From an uncultured Oscillospiraceae bacterium (GTDB lineage Bacteria; Bacillota; Clostridia; Oscillospirales; Ruminococcaceae), in contig CAKSDC010000004.1 in assembly GCA_934444765.1 (NCBI GenBank), positions 1-64,000 on the forward strand: DNA of 64,000 nucleotides, written 5' to 3'. The notes below the pieces were generated by a model, which made no database searches, was not told the DNA's origin, and was given only the letters and a program-made list of their open reading frames with translations. The stretch's first letter is position 1. Every line of letters starts with the position of its first letter. Shown here one piece after another: positions 26,946 through 34,673 of this stretch. A program made the translations under genes and the position numbers.

Positions 26946-27726
26946 TTATACTTTTCAGCTCCTTGTAGTATTCTAATACTTGTGAATACTTGCCACAAGA
27001 CATTTTACCTTCAGGACATTTTCCGTTAGCCACGCAAGAAGGACCTGCATCTTTAAATAGTGTAGGAGCTACTTGTACGCATAGCTTTAACATTTTGTCG
27101 GCTACGTCTTTAATTTCCCATTGTGCCCTGTTACAACACCTTAGCGAAAAGAAGTTCATTAAACTACGAGCGTTCATAGTTACTACCATTTTAGTTTCGC
27201 AAGCGTTAGGCAATACGAACCTTGCGTCTTCTATAGCCTTTTTTTCCGACTTAGACTTAGCAGTCTTTTCGGGCATACCACTGTCGACATACTCTCTATA
27301 GTAACGTTCTTGTAGAATATCAGCTAAAGCGTTGTAGTCGTCAAAAGAGTGTTGCATGGACTTATTAAATATTTCTAACGCTTTAGGGTCGTCTGCTATT
27401 GCTGGCGGAGTGATGTATACAAAGTTGGACTTTTTAACGTATCGCTGACTCTGTACCGAAAAAGAAGCTATTCTATGGCGAGTAATCTGTGCCAATAGTG
27501 TTCTTGATACTCCCTCTATAGCAAAAGTAAATACGGCGTGTTCTATAGGACTTTGATGCCCTATATTAGATAGCATTTCTACAAAAGACTTAGTCTTTTC
27601 TTCAGTTAAGCCCTCCATAAGAGTTTTACAACCAGTATCGGAATAGCACAACTTAGCCGATGCCGAAATCACCTTTTCTGGTTGTGGTGTATAAGCTATT
27701 AAAGTTACAGTACTCAAAAATATCAA
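26938..27726 (-). CDS. thyX: Flavin-dependent thymidylate synthase ThyX
   Basis: About 262 residues. ThyX makes dTMP from dUMP using methylene-THF, FAD and NAD(P)H. The ThyX motif RHRIASFSVQSQRY is at about 83-96, and the substrate-binding C-terminal half has FSLRCCNRAQWEIKD. EHAVFTF and LPNACETKMVVTMNARSL are further conserved blocks. The start is uncertain: a TTG at 27726 or one at 27717 is needed, and no clear Shine-Dalgarno is visible. It heads the operon with tmk. A classical dihydrofolate reductase gene also occurs in this window, which is not the usual pairing. Confidence 0.94.
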   Translation of the reverse strand: MIFLSTVTLIAYTPQPEKVISASAKLCYSDTGCKTLMEGLTEEKTKSFVEMLSNIGHQSPIEHAVFTFAIEGVSRTLLAQITRHRIASFSVQSQRYVKKSNFVYITPPAIADDPKALEIFNKSMQHSFDDYNALADILQERYYREYVDSGMPEKTAKSKSEKKAIEDARFVLPNACETKMVVTMNARSLMNFFSLRCCNRAQWEIKDVADKMLKLCVQVAPTLFKDAGPSCVANGKCPEGKMSCGKYSQVLEYYKELKSINE

Positions 27727-27821
27727 ACCAATCTATATAGTATTTAATAAGACGTATATTAATATAGTACGTCTTATATATTGTATCATTTTTTAAGTAT
27801 GTAGTCAATATAGATTTCCCT

Positions 27822-27861
27822 AAAAAAATTAGTAGGTAAATATAGAATACTTACCTACTAA
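27822..27861 (-). terminator. Terminator of the glgA gene
   Basis: TTAGTAGGTAA (27829-27839) and TTACCTACTAA (27851-27861) form a perfect 11-bp stem, followed on the minus strand by seven T residues. Confidence 0.9.
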
Positions 27862-27877
27862 AGTATATATATAGTAA

Positions 27878-29302
27878 TTAATTATTCCAAGATACTATTT
27901 CTCTATATAGTCCAAGATAATACTCCGAAGTGTTATCCCAACTAAAGTCGAGTTTCATATCGTTAGCTATAAGTTCGTTCCATGATGGCTTATCTTGATA
28001 CAGGCTTAAAGCACGTCTGCAAGAGGCTAACATATCATGAGCGTTATAAGACTTAAAAGTAAAGCCGTTACCGTTTTCATCGCCACAGTCTTTAACAGTA
28101 TCTCTAAGACCACCAGTTTCACGAACTATAGGAACAGTACCATAACGCATAGCTATCATCTGAGAAAGTCCACAAGGTTCACTTTGAGAAGGCATTAAAA
28201 AGAAGTCAGCACCTGCGTATATCTGTCTTGCAAGATTTGGGTCAAACTTAATGTTTGCCGATACCGTATCAGGATACTTTCGTTGCATCTCTACAAAGAA
28301 CTCTTCATACTCCTTATCGCCAGTACCGAGTATTATAAACTTACAACCAAGAGCCATAATGTCATCGAATACGCACTTAACTAAGTCTAATCCCTTATGA
28401 GCTACTAACCTTGTAACTATGGCGAATACAGGTTCGTCACCCTCTTGAAGACCTAAAGTACTAAGTAGAACCTCTTTACAGATAGCCTTACCAGAAGTAT
28501 CGTCGGCAGAATAGTTTTTAGCTATAATGCTATCGCACAAGGGGTCATAGTCTATAGTATCTATCCCGTTCAAAAAGCCACATAGTTTATACTGCTTATT
28601 TATTAATATTCTATCTAATCCATGAGAGTACCAAGGGTCTAAAATTTCCCACGCATAGCTTGGACTAACAGTATTAATCTTGTCTGCAGTTTCTATAGCA
28701 CCCTTCATCATATTAACGCAACCGTCGTACATTAGAAGGTCAGAATGGTATAAAGGAATACCCATTAGTTCGTTTACCACTTCGGTTCCGTACTTGCCTT
28801 GATACTTAATATTATGAATAGTAAAAGTATTTCTAATCTTTTCGTAACCTTGCTGATACTTATAGAATACTTGATAGTACACAGGTACAAGAGCAGTTTC
28901 CCAGTCGTTAGAGTTAATAACGTCTGGTTTAAAGTCTATATAGCGGAGCATCTCTAATATAGCACGTGAAAAGAAAGTAAAACGTTCACAGTCGTCATAA
29001 AAGCCGTATAGTCCACTACGACCAAAGTAGTATTCGTTATCCAAAAAGTAATAAGTAACACCATTAACATCGGCAGTAAATATACCGCAGTATTGTTTAC
29101 GCCAAGCTACGTCTACGGTCATGTTAGTGATATACTTCATATTAGACCTTAGCTTTTGTGGAATATCCTTATATAGAGGTATTACCACTCTGCAATCGTG
29201 ACCCTTTTTATTAATAGCTACAGGTAGAGAACCTGCAACGTCACCTAAACCGCCTGACTTGATATATGGTAGTGCTTCGCTTACTGCAAACAGAATATTC
29301 AT
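27878..29302 (-). CDS. glgA: Glycogen synthase (ADP-glucose), GT5
   Basis: A 474-residue enzyme that adds glucose from ADP-glucose to the growing alpha-1,4-glucan. The N-terminal ADP-glucose motif KSGGLGDVAGSLP is at residues 15-27. The C-terminal half holds VTRLVAHKGLDLVK and the catalytic region PSQSEPCGLSQMIAMRYGTVPIVRETGGL (about 375-403). Length is normal. AAAGGA lies ten bases before the ATG. It is the last gene in the order glgC-glgD-glgA on the minus strand, with a hairpin between glgD and glgA and a strong terminator after it. Confidence 0.97.
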   Translation of the reverse strand: MNILFAVSEALPYIKSGGLGDVAGSLPVAINKKGHDCRVVIPLYKDIPQKLRSNMKYITNMTVDVAWRKQYCGIFTADVNGVTYYFLDNEYYFGRSGLYGFYDDCERFTFFSRAILEMLRYIDFKPDVINSNDWETALVPVYYQVFYKYQQGYEKIRNTFTIHNIKYQGKYGTEVVNELMGIPLYHSDLLMYDGCVNMMKGAIETADKINTVSPSYAWEILDPWYSHGLDRILINKQYKLCGFLNGIDTIDYDPLCDSIIAKNYSADDTSGKAICKEVLLSTLGLQEGDEPVFAIVTRLVAHKGLDLVKCVFDDIMALGCKFIILGTGDKEYEEFFVEMQRKYPDTVSANIKFDPNLARQIYAGADFFLMPSQSEPCGLSQMIAMRYGTVPIVRETGGLRDTVKDCGDENGNGFTFKSYNAHDMLASCRRALSLYQDKPSWNELIANDMKLDFSWDNTSEYYLGLYREIVSWNN

Positions 29303-29347
29303 ATATACATCGTCCTTTCAGCACTCTATAGTATATAGAGTTTATAT

Positions 29348-29379
29348 ACAAGACCGCCCATACATACGGGCGACCTTGT
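29348..29379 (-). other. Hairpin between glgD and glgA
   Basis: ACAAG and CCGCCC on one arm pair with GGGCG and CTTGT on the other around ATACATAC, with an internal mismatch. No T run follows, so it is more likely an RNA-processing or stability element than a strong terminator. Confidence 0.5.
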
Positions 29380-29390
29380 AGAGTATAACA

Positions 29391-30503
29391 TTATATATTA
29401 GTCTTTTTAGCTATAAAGAATGGCTTAGTCTTAGAAGCAGATAGTATTTTTCCGTTGCTTATGTTTACGTCCTTATCTACTATGATGCAAGACATACTGC
29501 AATCTTCACCTATAACGGTATCTTGCATTATAATACAATCCTTAACTACTGCACCCTTGCCTATCTTAACTCCTCTAAAGATTACAGAGTTTTCAACAGT
29601 ACCTTCGATAATACAACCGTCAGCGATTAGAGAGTTTTTAACTTTACTTTCTATACCGAACTTAGTAGGGCAGTTATCTTTAACCTTAGTATATATAGGT
29701 TTAGTATTAGTAAATAGAGCGGTTCTGTTGGAGCGTTCTAATAGGCTCATGTTAGCATCATAGTAGCTGTCTAAGTCGTTAATTCTCTTAAAGTAGCCAT
29801 CATACTTGTAACCGTATATACTGTACTTGTCCTTACCGTCTTGTAGAACGGTTCTTTCAAAACTTACAGCACCACGACTGGTAGCCTCTTTAATAATTTG
29901 AATTAAAAACGTCTTGTTTAGCACGAAGGTATTTAAGCTAACGTTACATTCGCCACTAACTTCAGGATTAATCATAACGTCTATTATCTTGTCGTTTTCG
30001 TCCATAGAGTATATAGTGCCTGTTTTGTATAGGTTGCATATACCGTATACGGCGGTAATATCTGCTTGCTTTTCAACGTGAGCCTTAATAATAGGCTTGT
30101 AGTCTATAGTCATAGGAACGTCACAGTCGCTCATGATTACGTATTCAGCAGGAGCTTCTTCAAGATAGTTTACTATACCCTTTAAAGCCTCTAATCTACC
30201 ACTATATAGACCGCTATCTACACTACCGTAAGGAGGGAATAGCTTTAGACCGCCACTCTTACCTGATAAATCCCATTCTCTACCAGAGCCTATATGGTCC
30301 ATAAGAGATTGATAGTTACTCTTAGTAATAATACCGATATCGTTAATACCAGAGTTGACCATATTAGATAGTGGGAAGTCTATAAGTCTATACCTACCGC
30401 CGAACATTACCGAACCAGTAGTTCTAACCTTAGTAAGTTCTTCAATAGTGCTATCATGCATATTAGCAAATATTAAACCTAAAACATTATTATTTCCTGT
30501 CAT
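29391..30503 (-). CDS. glgD: GlgD, regulatory subunit of ADP-glucose pyrophosphorylase
   Basis: A 370-residue paralog of GlgC found in Firmicutes. It keeps the nucleotidyltransferase and left-handed beta-helix folds, but the catalytic glycine-rich loop is altered: FANMHDSTIEELTKVRTTGSVMFGG replaces the usual GGxGxRLxxLT form. It is therefore expected to modulate the GlgC heterotetramer and not to catalyse. The C-terminus shows hexapeptide-like repeats (SVIFRGVKIGKGAVVKDCIIM). GAGGAGG lies ten bases before the ATG, and the gene begins 22 bases after glgC. Confidence 0.95.
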   Translation of the reverse strand: MTGNNNVLGLIFANMHDSTIEELTKVRTTGSVMFGGRYRLIDFPLSNMVNSGINDIGIITKSNYQSLMDHIGSGREWDLSGKSGGLKLFPPYGSVDSGLYSGRLEALKGIVNYLEEAPAEYVIMSDCDVPMTIDYKPIIKAHVEKQADITAVYGICNLYKTGTIYSMDENDKIIDVMINPEVSGECNVSLNTFVLNKTFLIQIIKEATSRGAVSFERTVLQDGKDKYSIYGYKYDGYFKRINDLDSYYDANMSLLERSNRTALFTNTKPIYTKVKDNCPTKFGIESKVKNSLIADGCIIEGTVENSVIFRGVKIGKGAVVKDCIIMQDTVIGEDCSMSCIIVDKDVNISNGKILSASKTKPFFIAKKTNI

Positions 30504-30524
30504 TTTAAAAAATCCTCCTCGTAA

Positions 30525-31766
30525 CTACTTCTTTTTTCTAACGTCTGGAACCATTTCTTTTGGAGCAACATTAGTATCAGCCTTAATTACTTGGTTATGA
30601 CCTACTACGGCTATGCCCCAATCGTCTCTGTTAGAGTACTTTTCTGGCTTATCGCCAACGTGAGCATTTTCTTCAATAACAGTATTTTCGCCTACTATAG
30701 CGTATTCAACAGTAGCACCCTTTTTAATAGTAGCACCAGGCATTACTATACTATAGTTTACAGTAGCACCAGTTTCGATAGTAACTCCAGAGAATATAAC
30801 TGAGAAGTCTACTGAACCGTCGATATCGCTACCTTCAGCTATTACAGAGTTTTCAACCATAGCGTTTTCGCCTTGATACTGTGGAGGCATACCAGGGTTT
30901 CTGGAGTATATCTTCCAACTATCCTCGTATAGGTCAAGAGGAACGTTAGGGTCTATAATATCCATATTAGCGTCCCAAAGAGAGTCTAAAGTACCTACAT
31001 CTTTCCAATAGCCGTCAAACCTATAAGCGAATAGTCTTTCGTCGTTTTCTCTCATCATAGGAATTATATCCTTACCAAAGTCTTTAGACCAACTTTCGCC
31101 AGCCTTCATCTTTTGGTTAGCCTCTTCTTCATTCTGAATTAAGTACTTCTTTAACTTCTTCCAAGTAAATACATATATACCCATAGAAGCTAACGTTGAA
31201 CGAGGATGTGCAGGCTTTTCTTCAAAGTCTACTATTCTGTTAGGTTCGTTTTCATCACATATCATAATACCAAAACGAGTAGCCTCTTCTAAGGATACGT
31301 TAAGTACAGCTATAGTAGCGTCGGCATCGTTTGACTTATGGAAGTCTAACATTTTAGAGTAGTCCATCTTGTAGATATGGTCGCCACCTAATACCACTAC
31401 ATACTCTGGGTCGTATCTTTCAATAAAGCTCATATTTTGATATATAGCGTTAGCAGTACCTTCAAACCAAGACTTACCGTTAGAAGTTTCGTAAGGAGGT
31501 AGTACGTGTACACCGCCTCTAATCTTATCTAAGCCCCAAGGTTGACCATTACCTATGTATTCGTTTAATACTAAAGGTTGATACTGAGTAAGTACACCTA
31601 CGGTATCTATACCAGAGTTGGTACAGTTAGATAGTGGGAAGTCTATAATACGATACTTACCACCATAAGGAACAGCTGGTTTAGCCATATCTTGAGTAAG
31701 TGCATATAGTCTGCTACCTTGACCACCTGCAAGTAACATAGCGACACATTCTTTTTTGATATACAT
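30525..31766 (-). CDS. glgC: Glucose-1-phosphate adenylyltransferase
   Basis: A 413-residue enzyme that makes ADP-glucose from glucose-1-phosphate and ATP, the committed step of glycogen synthesis. The catalytic loop [14 protein letters not shown] is at about 11-24, followed by [34 protein letters not shown] (about 128-141) holds the metal-binding Asp. C-terminal hexapeptide repeats form a beta-helix. I start at the ATG at 31766 ([10 protein letters not shown]). Its ribosome site GGAG is separated from the start by a 7-bp hairpin, and the leader holds a structured RNA element. Confidence 0.96.
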   Translation of the reverse strand: MYIKKECVAMLLAGGQGSRLYALTQDMAKPAVPYGGKYRIIDFPLSNCTNSGIDTVGVLTQYQPLVLNEYIGNGQPWGLDKIRGGVHVLPPYETSNGKSWFEGTANAIYQNMSFIERYDPEYVVVLGGDHIYKMDYSKMLDFHKSNDADATIAVLNVSLEEATRFGIMICDENEPNRIVDFEEKPAHPRSTLASMGIYVFTWKKLKKYLIQNEEEANQKMKAGESWSKDFGKDIIPMMRENDERLFAYRFDGYWKDVGTLDSLWDANMDIIDPNVPLDLYEDSWKIYSRNPGMPPQYQGENAMVENSVIAEGSDIDGSVDFSVIFSGVTIETGATVNYSIVMPGATIKKGATVEYAIVGENTVIEENAHVGDKPEKYSNRDDWGIAVVGHNQVIKADTNVAPKEMVPDVRKKK

Positions 31767-31777
31767 ATTCAATAGTT

Positions 31778-31813
31778 AGTCGTATAAGAGTATCTTTACG
31801 ACTTTCTCCTTTC
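31778..31813 (-). promoter_or_regulatory. Ribosome site separated from glgC start by a hairpin
   Basis: On the minus strand AAGGAGAA is followed directly by AGTCGTA, a 12-base loop, and TACGACT, a perfect 7-bp stem (plus-strand 31797-31803 and 31778-31784). The start codon comes 12 bases later. Folding the stem would bring GGAG to a normal distance from the start. Confidence 0.6.
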
Positions 31814-31839
31814 ACAGTTTTTTAACTTATGTTTTAATA

Positions 31840-31922
31840 CTTGTTGATACTTAACAGTCGATATTTATAGTGTTATTCACGCAAGTGTGGGATACCGACC
31901 TATTACACCCACTATTGACGCT
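31840..31922 (-). ncRNA. Structured leader element of glgC (copy C)
   Basis: On the minus strand this leader contains AGTGGGTGTAATAGGTCGGT then ATCCC, matching the core of the glgB and lrp leaders. GTCGGTAT (plus-strand 31892-31899) can pair with ATATCGAC downstream (31857-31864) with one G-U pair, giving the same long-range pairing as the other copies. The inner stem is weaker here (GTGGG with CCCAC). No known riboswitch class is recognised. Confidence 0.5.
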
Positions 31923-31990
31923 TTTTATTGAAGTTAGAATATATATTAACTATACTATATAATGCAATAATACTTGCATATATATCTAAT

Positions 31991-34066
31991 CTATTCCTTA
32001 TTAGTAGTAGACTTAGTACCCTTAGTAGTAGAAGACTTTTCTTTAGTCGTAGACTTTGTAACCTTAGTAGTAGTCTTAGTACTCTTGGTAGCAGTAGCTT
32101 CGGTAGTAGACTTTTTAACAGTCTTAACGGTCTTCTTTTTAACTGGAACGTGTTGTAAGTACACTACAGATAGTGGAGCAAGTTCCATAGAGATACACTG
32201 TTCAAAACCGTGCATACTTTCATCTATAGTTTCGTACTGCTTTTTAGCTAAACCAGTACCGCCGAACTGTTTATCGTCGGAGTTGAACAATAGCTTATAC
32301 TTGCCAGTCTGTGGAACGCCTATCTTATATTCAGAACGCTGAACCGGTACAAAGTTACATACTACTATAATCTCTTCGCCCTTATCGTTAATACGTCTAA
32401 AGGCTATTACACTCTGTTGATAGTCGTCATTAGCTATCCAAGAGAAGCCGTCCCAAGAGTCATCGTTAGCCCAAAGAGCGGAATTATCTAAGTAGAACTT
32501 GTTTAACTTTTCGGAAAATTCAAGCATTAGTTGATTATCCTTGTTAGTCTTTAGTAGTTCCCAATCTAATCCCTTTTGGAAGTTCCATTCGTTATACTGT
32601 GCGAACTCTTGTCCCATAAATAGTAGCTTTTTACCAGGGTGAGCCATCATATAACATAGGAACGCTCTATAAGAGGCAAAGCGTTGAGCGTCGTCTGAAC
32701 CGCTCATCTTTTTAATCATAGAACACTTTCCGTATACCACTTCATCGTGTGAAATAGGTAGTATATAGTTTTCTGAAAAGCAATAGAAGAATGAAAAAGT
32801 AATCTTATCGTGATTAAACGCTCTGTATATAGGGTCTAAGGACATATACGCAAGCATATCGTTCATCCAACCCATGTTCCACTTAAAGTTAAATCCAAGA
32901 CCGCCTACATCGGTAGGTTTGGTAACTAAAGGCCAAGCGGTAGACTCTTCAGCTATCATAAGTACGTCAGGATTACGAGAGAATATAGTTTCGTTTAGAC
33001 GTTTTAAAAACTCTACAGCCTCTAAGTTTTCTTTACCACCGTATACGTTAGGTATCCATTCGCCGTCTCTTCTATCATAGTCAAGATATAGCATAGAAGC
33101 CACAGCGTCTACTCTTAAACCGTCGATATGAAACTCTTCTATCCAATTGCAAGCACTGGATATTAAGAAAGAACACACTTCAGCCTTGCCATAGTCGAAT
33201 ACTCTTGTACCCCATGAGGCGTGTTCACGTTTTTTAGGTTCGGCATACTCATAACAGTAGCTACCGTCAAACTCATATAGTCCGTAACCGTCTTTAGGGA
33301 AGTGTGCAGGAACCCAGTCTAATATTACGCCTATTCCGTTTTGGTGGAACTTATCTATCATCTCCTTAAAGTCGTCAGGAGTACCATATCTTGAAGTAGG
33401 TGCAAAGTAGCCTGTAACTTGATATCCCCAAGATGCATCAAAAGGATACTCTGTTAAAGGCATAAATTCCACGTGAGTATAAGATAGTTTTTTTAAGTAA
33501 GGAATAATTTGGTCTGCAAACGTGCTATAGTTAGGAACAGTCTCTGGTTCATAGTTTTGCCAAGAACCTAAATGCACCTCATACACGTTCATAGGACTTT
33601 TATATATTACCTTATTCTTTTTAGACTTTTTCCAATCGTCGTCTTTCCAAACGTGAGTACTTTCGTATATTTTGGAAGCGTTATTAGGGCGAGTTTCATA
33701 GTGTGTAGCGTAAGGGTCAGACTTTAAACGTTCTTTACCGTCAGCACCCACTATAACATACTTATATATATCATACTGTTTAAGACCAGTAATAAAGGTT
33801 TCCCAAACCCCGTTAGCCACTAACTTCATAGTATTAACAGAGCTATCCCAAGAATTAAACTCACCCACTACAGAAACAGCCTTAGCATTAGGAGCCCACA
33901 CCCTAAATACAAAGCCTTCTATTTCATCTTTAATACACTTATGAACACCAAAAAACTTATGTGCCTCACAACTTTTACCTTGATAGAAATAGTACAAAGC
34001 CACATCGTAGTCTTTGTTTCTATGAATATTTTGTCTATCATTTAAACTTCTATTTGATTGATACAT
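31991..34066 (-). CDS. glgB: 1,4-alpha-glucan branching enzyme
   Basis: A 691-residue GH13 enzyme that makes the alpha-1,6 branches of glycogen. An N-terminal CBM48-type domain (about 40-140, with FRVWAPNAKAVSVVGEFNSW) precedes the barrel. Catalytic residues are in DGLRVDAVASMLYLDY (nucleophile Asp), MIAEESTAWP (Glu) and LPISHDEVVYGK (Asp). The last 50 residues are an unusual Lys/Thr/Ser-rich tail (repeats of KSTT, TTK), unlike normal GlgB ends. I start at the ATG at 34066; a TTG at 34081 is also in frame. There is no close ribosome site: GAGGAG lies upstream of a hairpin. The leader of about 400 bases holds a structured element. Confidence 0.95.
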   Translation of the reverse strand: MYQSNRSLNDRQNIHRNKDYDVALYYFYQGKSCEAHKFFGVHKCIKDEIEGFVFRVWAPNAKAVSVVGEFNSWDSSVNTMKLVANGVWETFITGLKQYDIYKYVIVGADGKERLKSDPYATHYETRPNNASKIYESTHVWKDDDWKKSKKNKVIYKSPMNVYEVHLGSWQNYEPETVPNYSTFADQIIPYLKKLSYTHVEFMPLTEYPFDASWGYQVTGYFAPTSRYGTPDDFKEMIDKFHQNGIGVILDWVPAHFPKDGYGLYEFDGSYCYEYAEPKKREHASWGTRVFDYGKAEVCSFLISSACNWIEEFHIDGLRVDAVASMLYLDYDRRDGEWIPNVYGGKENLEAVEFLKRLNETIFSRNPDVLMIAEESTAWPLVTKPTDVGGLGFNFKWNMGWMNDMLAYMSLDPIYRAFNHDKITFSFFYCFSENYILPISHDEVVYGKCSMIKKMSGSDDAQRFASYRAFLCYMMAHPGKKLLFMGQEFAQYNEWNFQKGLDWELLKTNKDNQLMLEFSEKLNKFYLDNSALWANDDSWDGFSWIANDDYQQSVIAFRRINDKGEEIIVVCNFVPVQRSEYKIGVPQTGKYKLLFNSDDKQFGGTGLAKKQYETIDESMHGFEQCISMELAPLSVVYLQHVPVKKKTVKTVKKSTTEATATKSTKTTTKVTKSTTKEKSSTTKGTKSTTNKE

Positions 34067-34076
34067 AATGATATAA

Positions 34077-34123
34077 GGCAAAATTATATGTAGTATATAG
34101 TAAAATTTCGCCTAATTCTCTCC
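34077..34123 (-). promoter_or_regulatory. Ribosome site separated from glgB start by a hairpin
   Basis: On the minus strand GAGGAG is followed after a few bases by GGCGAAATT (plus-strand 34104-34112), a loop of 18 bases, and AATTTTGCC (34077-34085), a 9-bp stem with one G-U pair. The ATG comes 10 bases after the stem. This mirrors the arrangement before glgC. Confidence 0.5.
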
Positions 34124-34157
34124 TCTCTGTTTTAAATTTTACGTTTGGTACTAAGTT

Positions 34158-34327
34158 GTTTCAATCCACAGTCGGTAATTTCACAGAGTCTGACAAGCCA
34201 GCAGAACACTGACTGTAGTTTGCCTCATGTCAGTGGGGGATACCGATTTCTCTCCGCCCACCACTGCCGTTATTTTTCCTACTTGCAATTCATCTCACTC
34301 ACCTATAGAGGTGGGAGAATCCTTGCT
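34158..34327 (-). ncRNA. Structured leader element of glgB (copy A)
   Basis: On the minus strand it starts with a hairpin built on AGCAA...ATTC...CACCT and AGGTG...GAAT...TTGC. Then comes GGCAGTGG (plus-strand 34261-34268), pairing with CCACTGAC (34229-34236), around a conserved loop with GGGCGGAGAGAAAT and CGGTATCCC. Loop bases TCGGTA (34241-34246) can pair with TACCGA downstream (34172-34177). The tail is GTGGATTGAAAC. The outer hairpin also resembles ends of IS200/IS605 elements, but no transposase is present. Not a class I can name. Confidence 0.55.
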
Positions 34328-34440
34328 ATTATTTGTTGAATAACCAAACAGGAATAATGGTTCACCCTCTAATATAAATAACCAAAACTTTTAAAAAATT
34401 CGCCATCTATTACAAAAACTTTAGAATAGCCTTTTAGATA

Positions 34441-34502
34441 TATTGTAGAATACTACAATACATCTTCTATTATATTTTAGCAGATGTTAGATAATAAATC
34501 AA
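34441..34502 (-). promoter_or_regulatory. glgB promoter with palindrome just downstream
   Basis: On the minus strand TTGATT (plus-strand 34497-34502) and TAAAAT (34474-34479) are 17 bases apart. TATTGTAG (34441-34448) and CTACAATA (34453-34460) form a perfect 8-bp inverted repeat around AATA at about +8 to +27, where a repressor or an RNA hairpin would sit. The rest of the 34503-34673 gap is A/T-rich with nothing I can name. Confidence 0.65.
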
Positions 34503-34673
34503 GCATTTTTTATAAGTTTCATTAAAATTCATACAAACTCAACTATTCCCAATACTGAATATTATACATATTGCACAAATATTTCTGAGATATTAAAATA
34601 AAATTCATAACATTTGACTATATTGTTATTATCATCACGGTATTAACTGCTATTTCCCTAATATAACCAAATA

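Noticed and set aside
34158..34169. GTGGATTGAAAC in the glgB leader resembles the end of type I-C CRISPR repeats
   Set aside because: It occurs once here, without repeat-spacer periodicity or cas genes, and the related copy at 46967 differs. I treat it as part of the RNA element.
34145..34339. Plus-strand open frame of 64 residues over the glgB leader
   Set aside because: It lies antisense over folded leader sequence and has no ribosome site. The outer hairpin resembles IS200/IS605 ends, but no tnpA or tnpB remnant could be read, so no mobile element is called.
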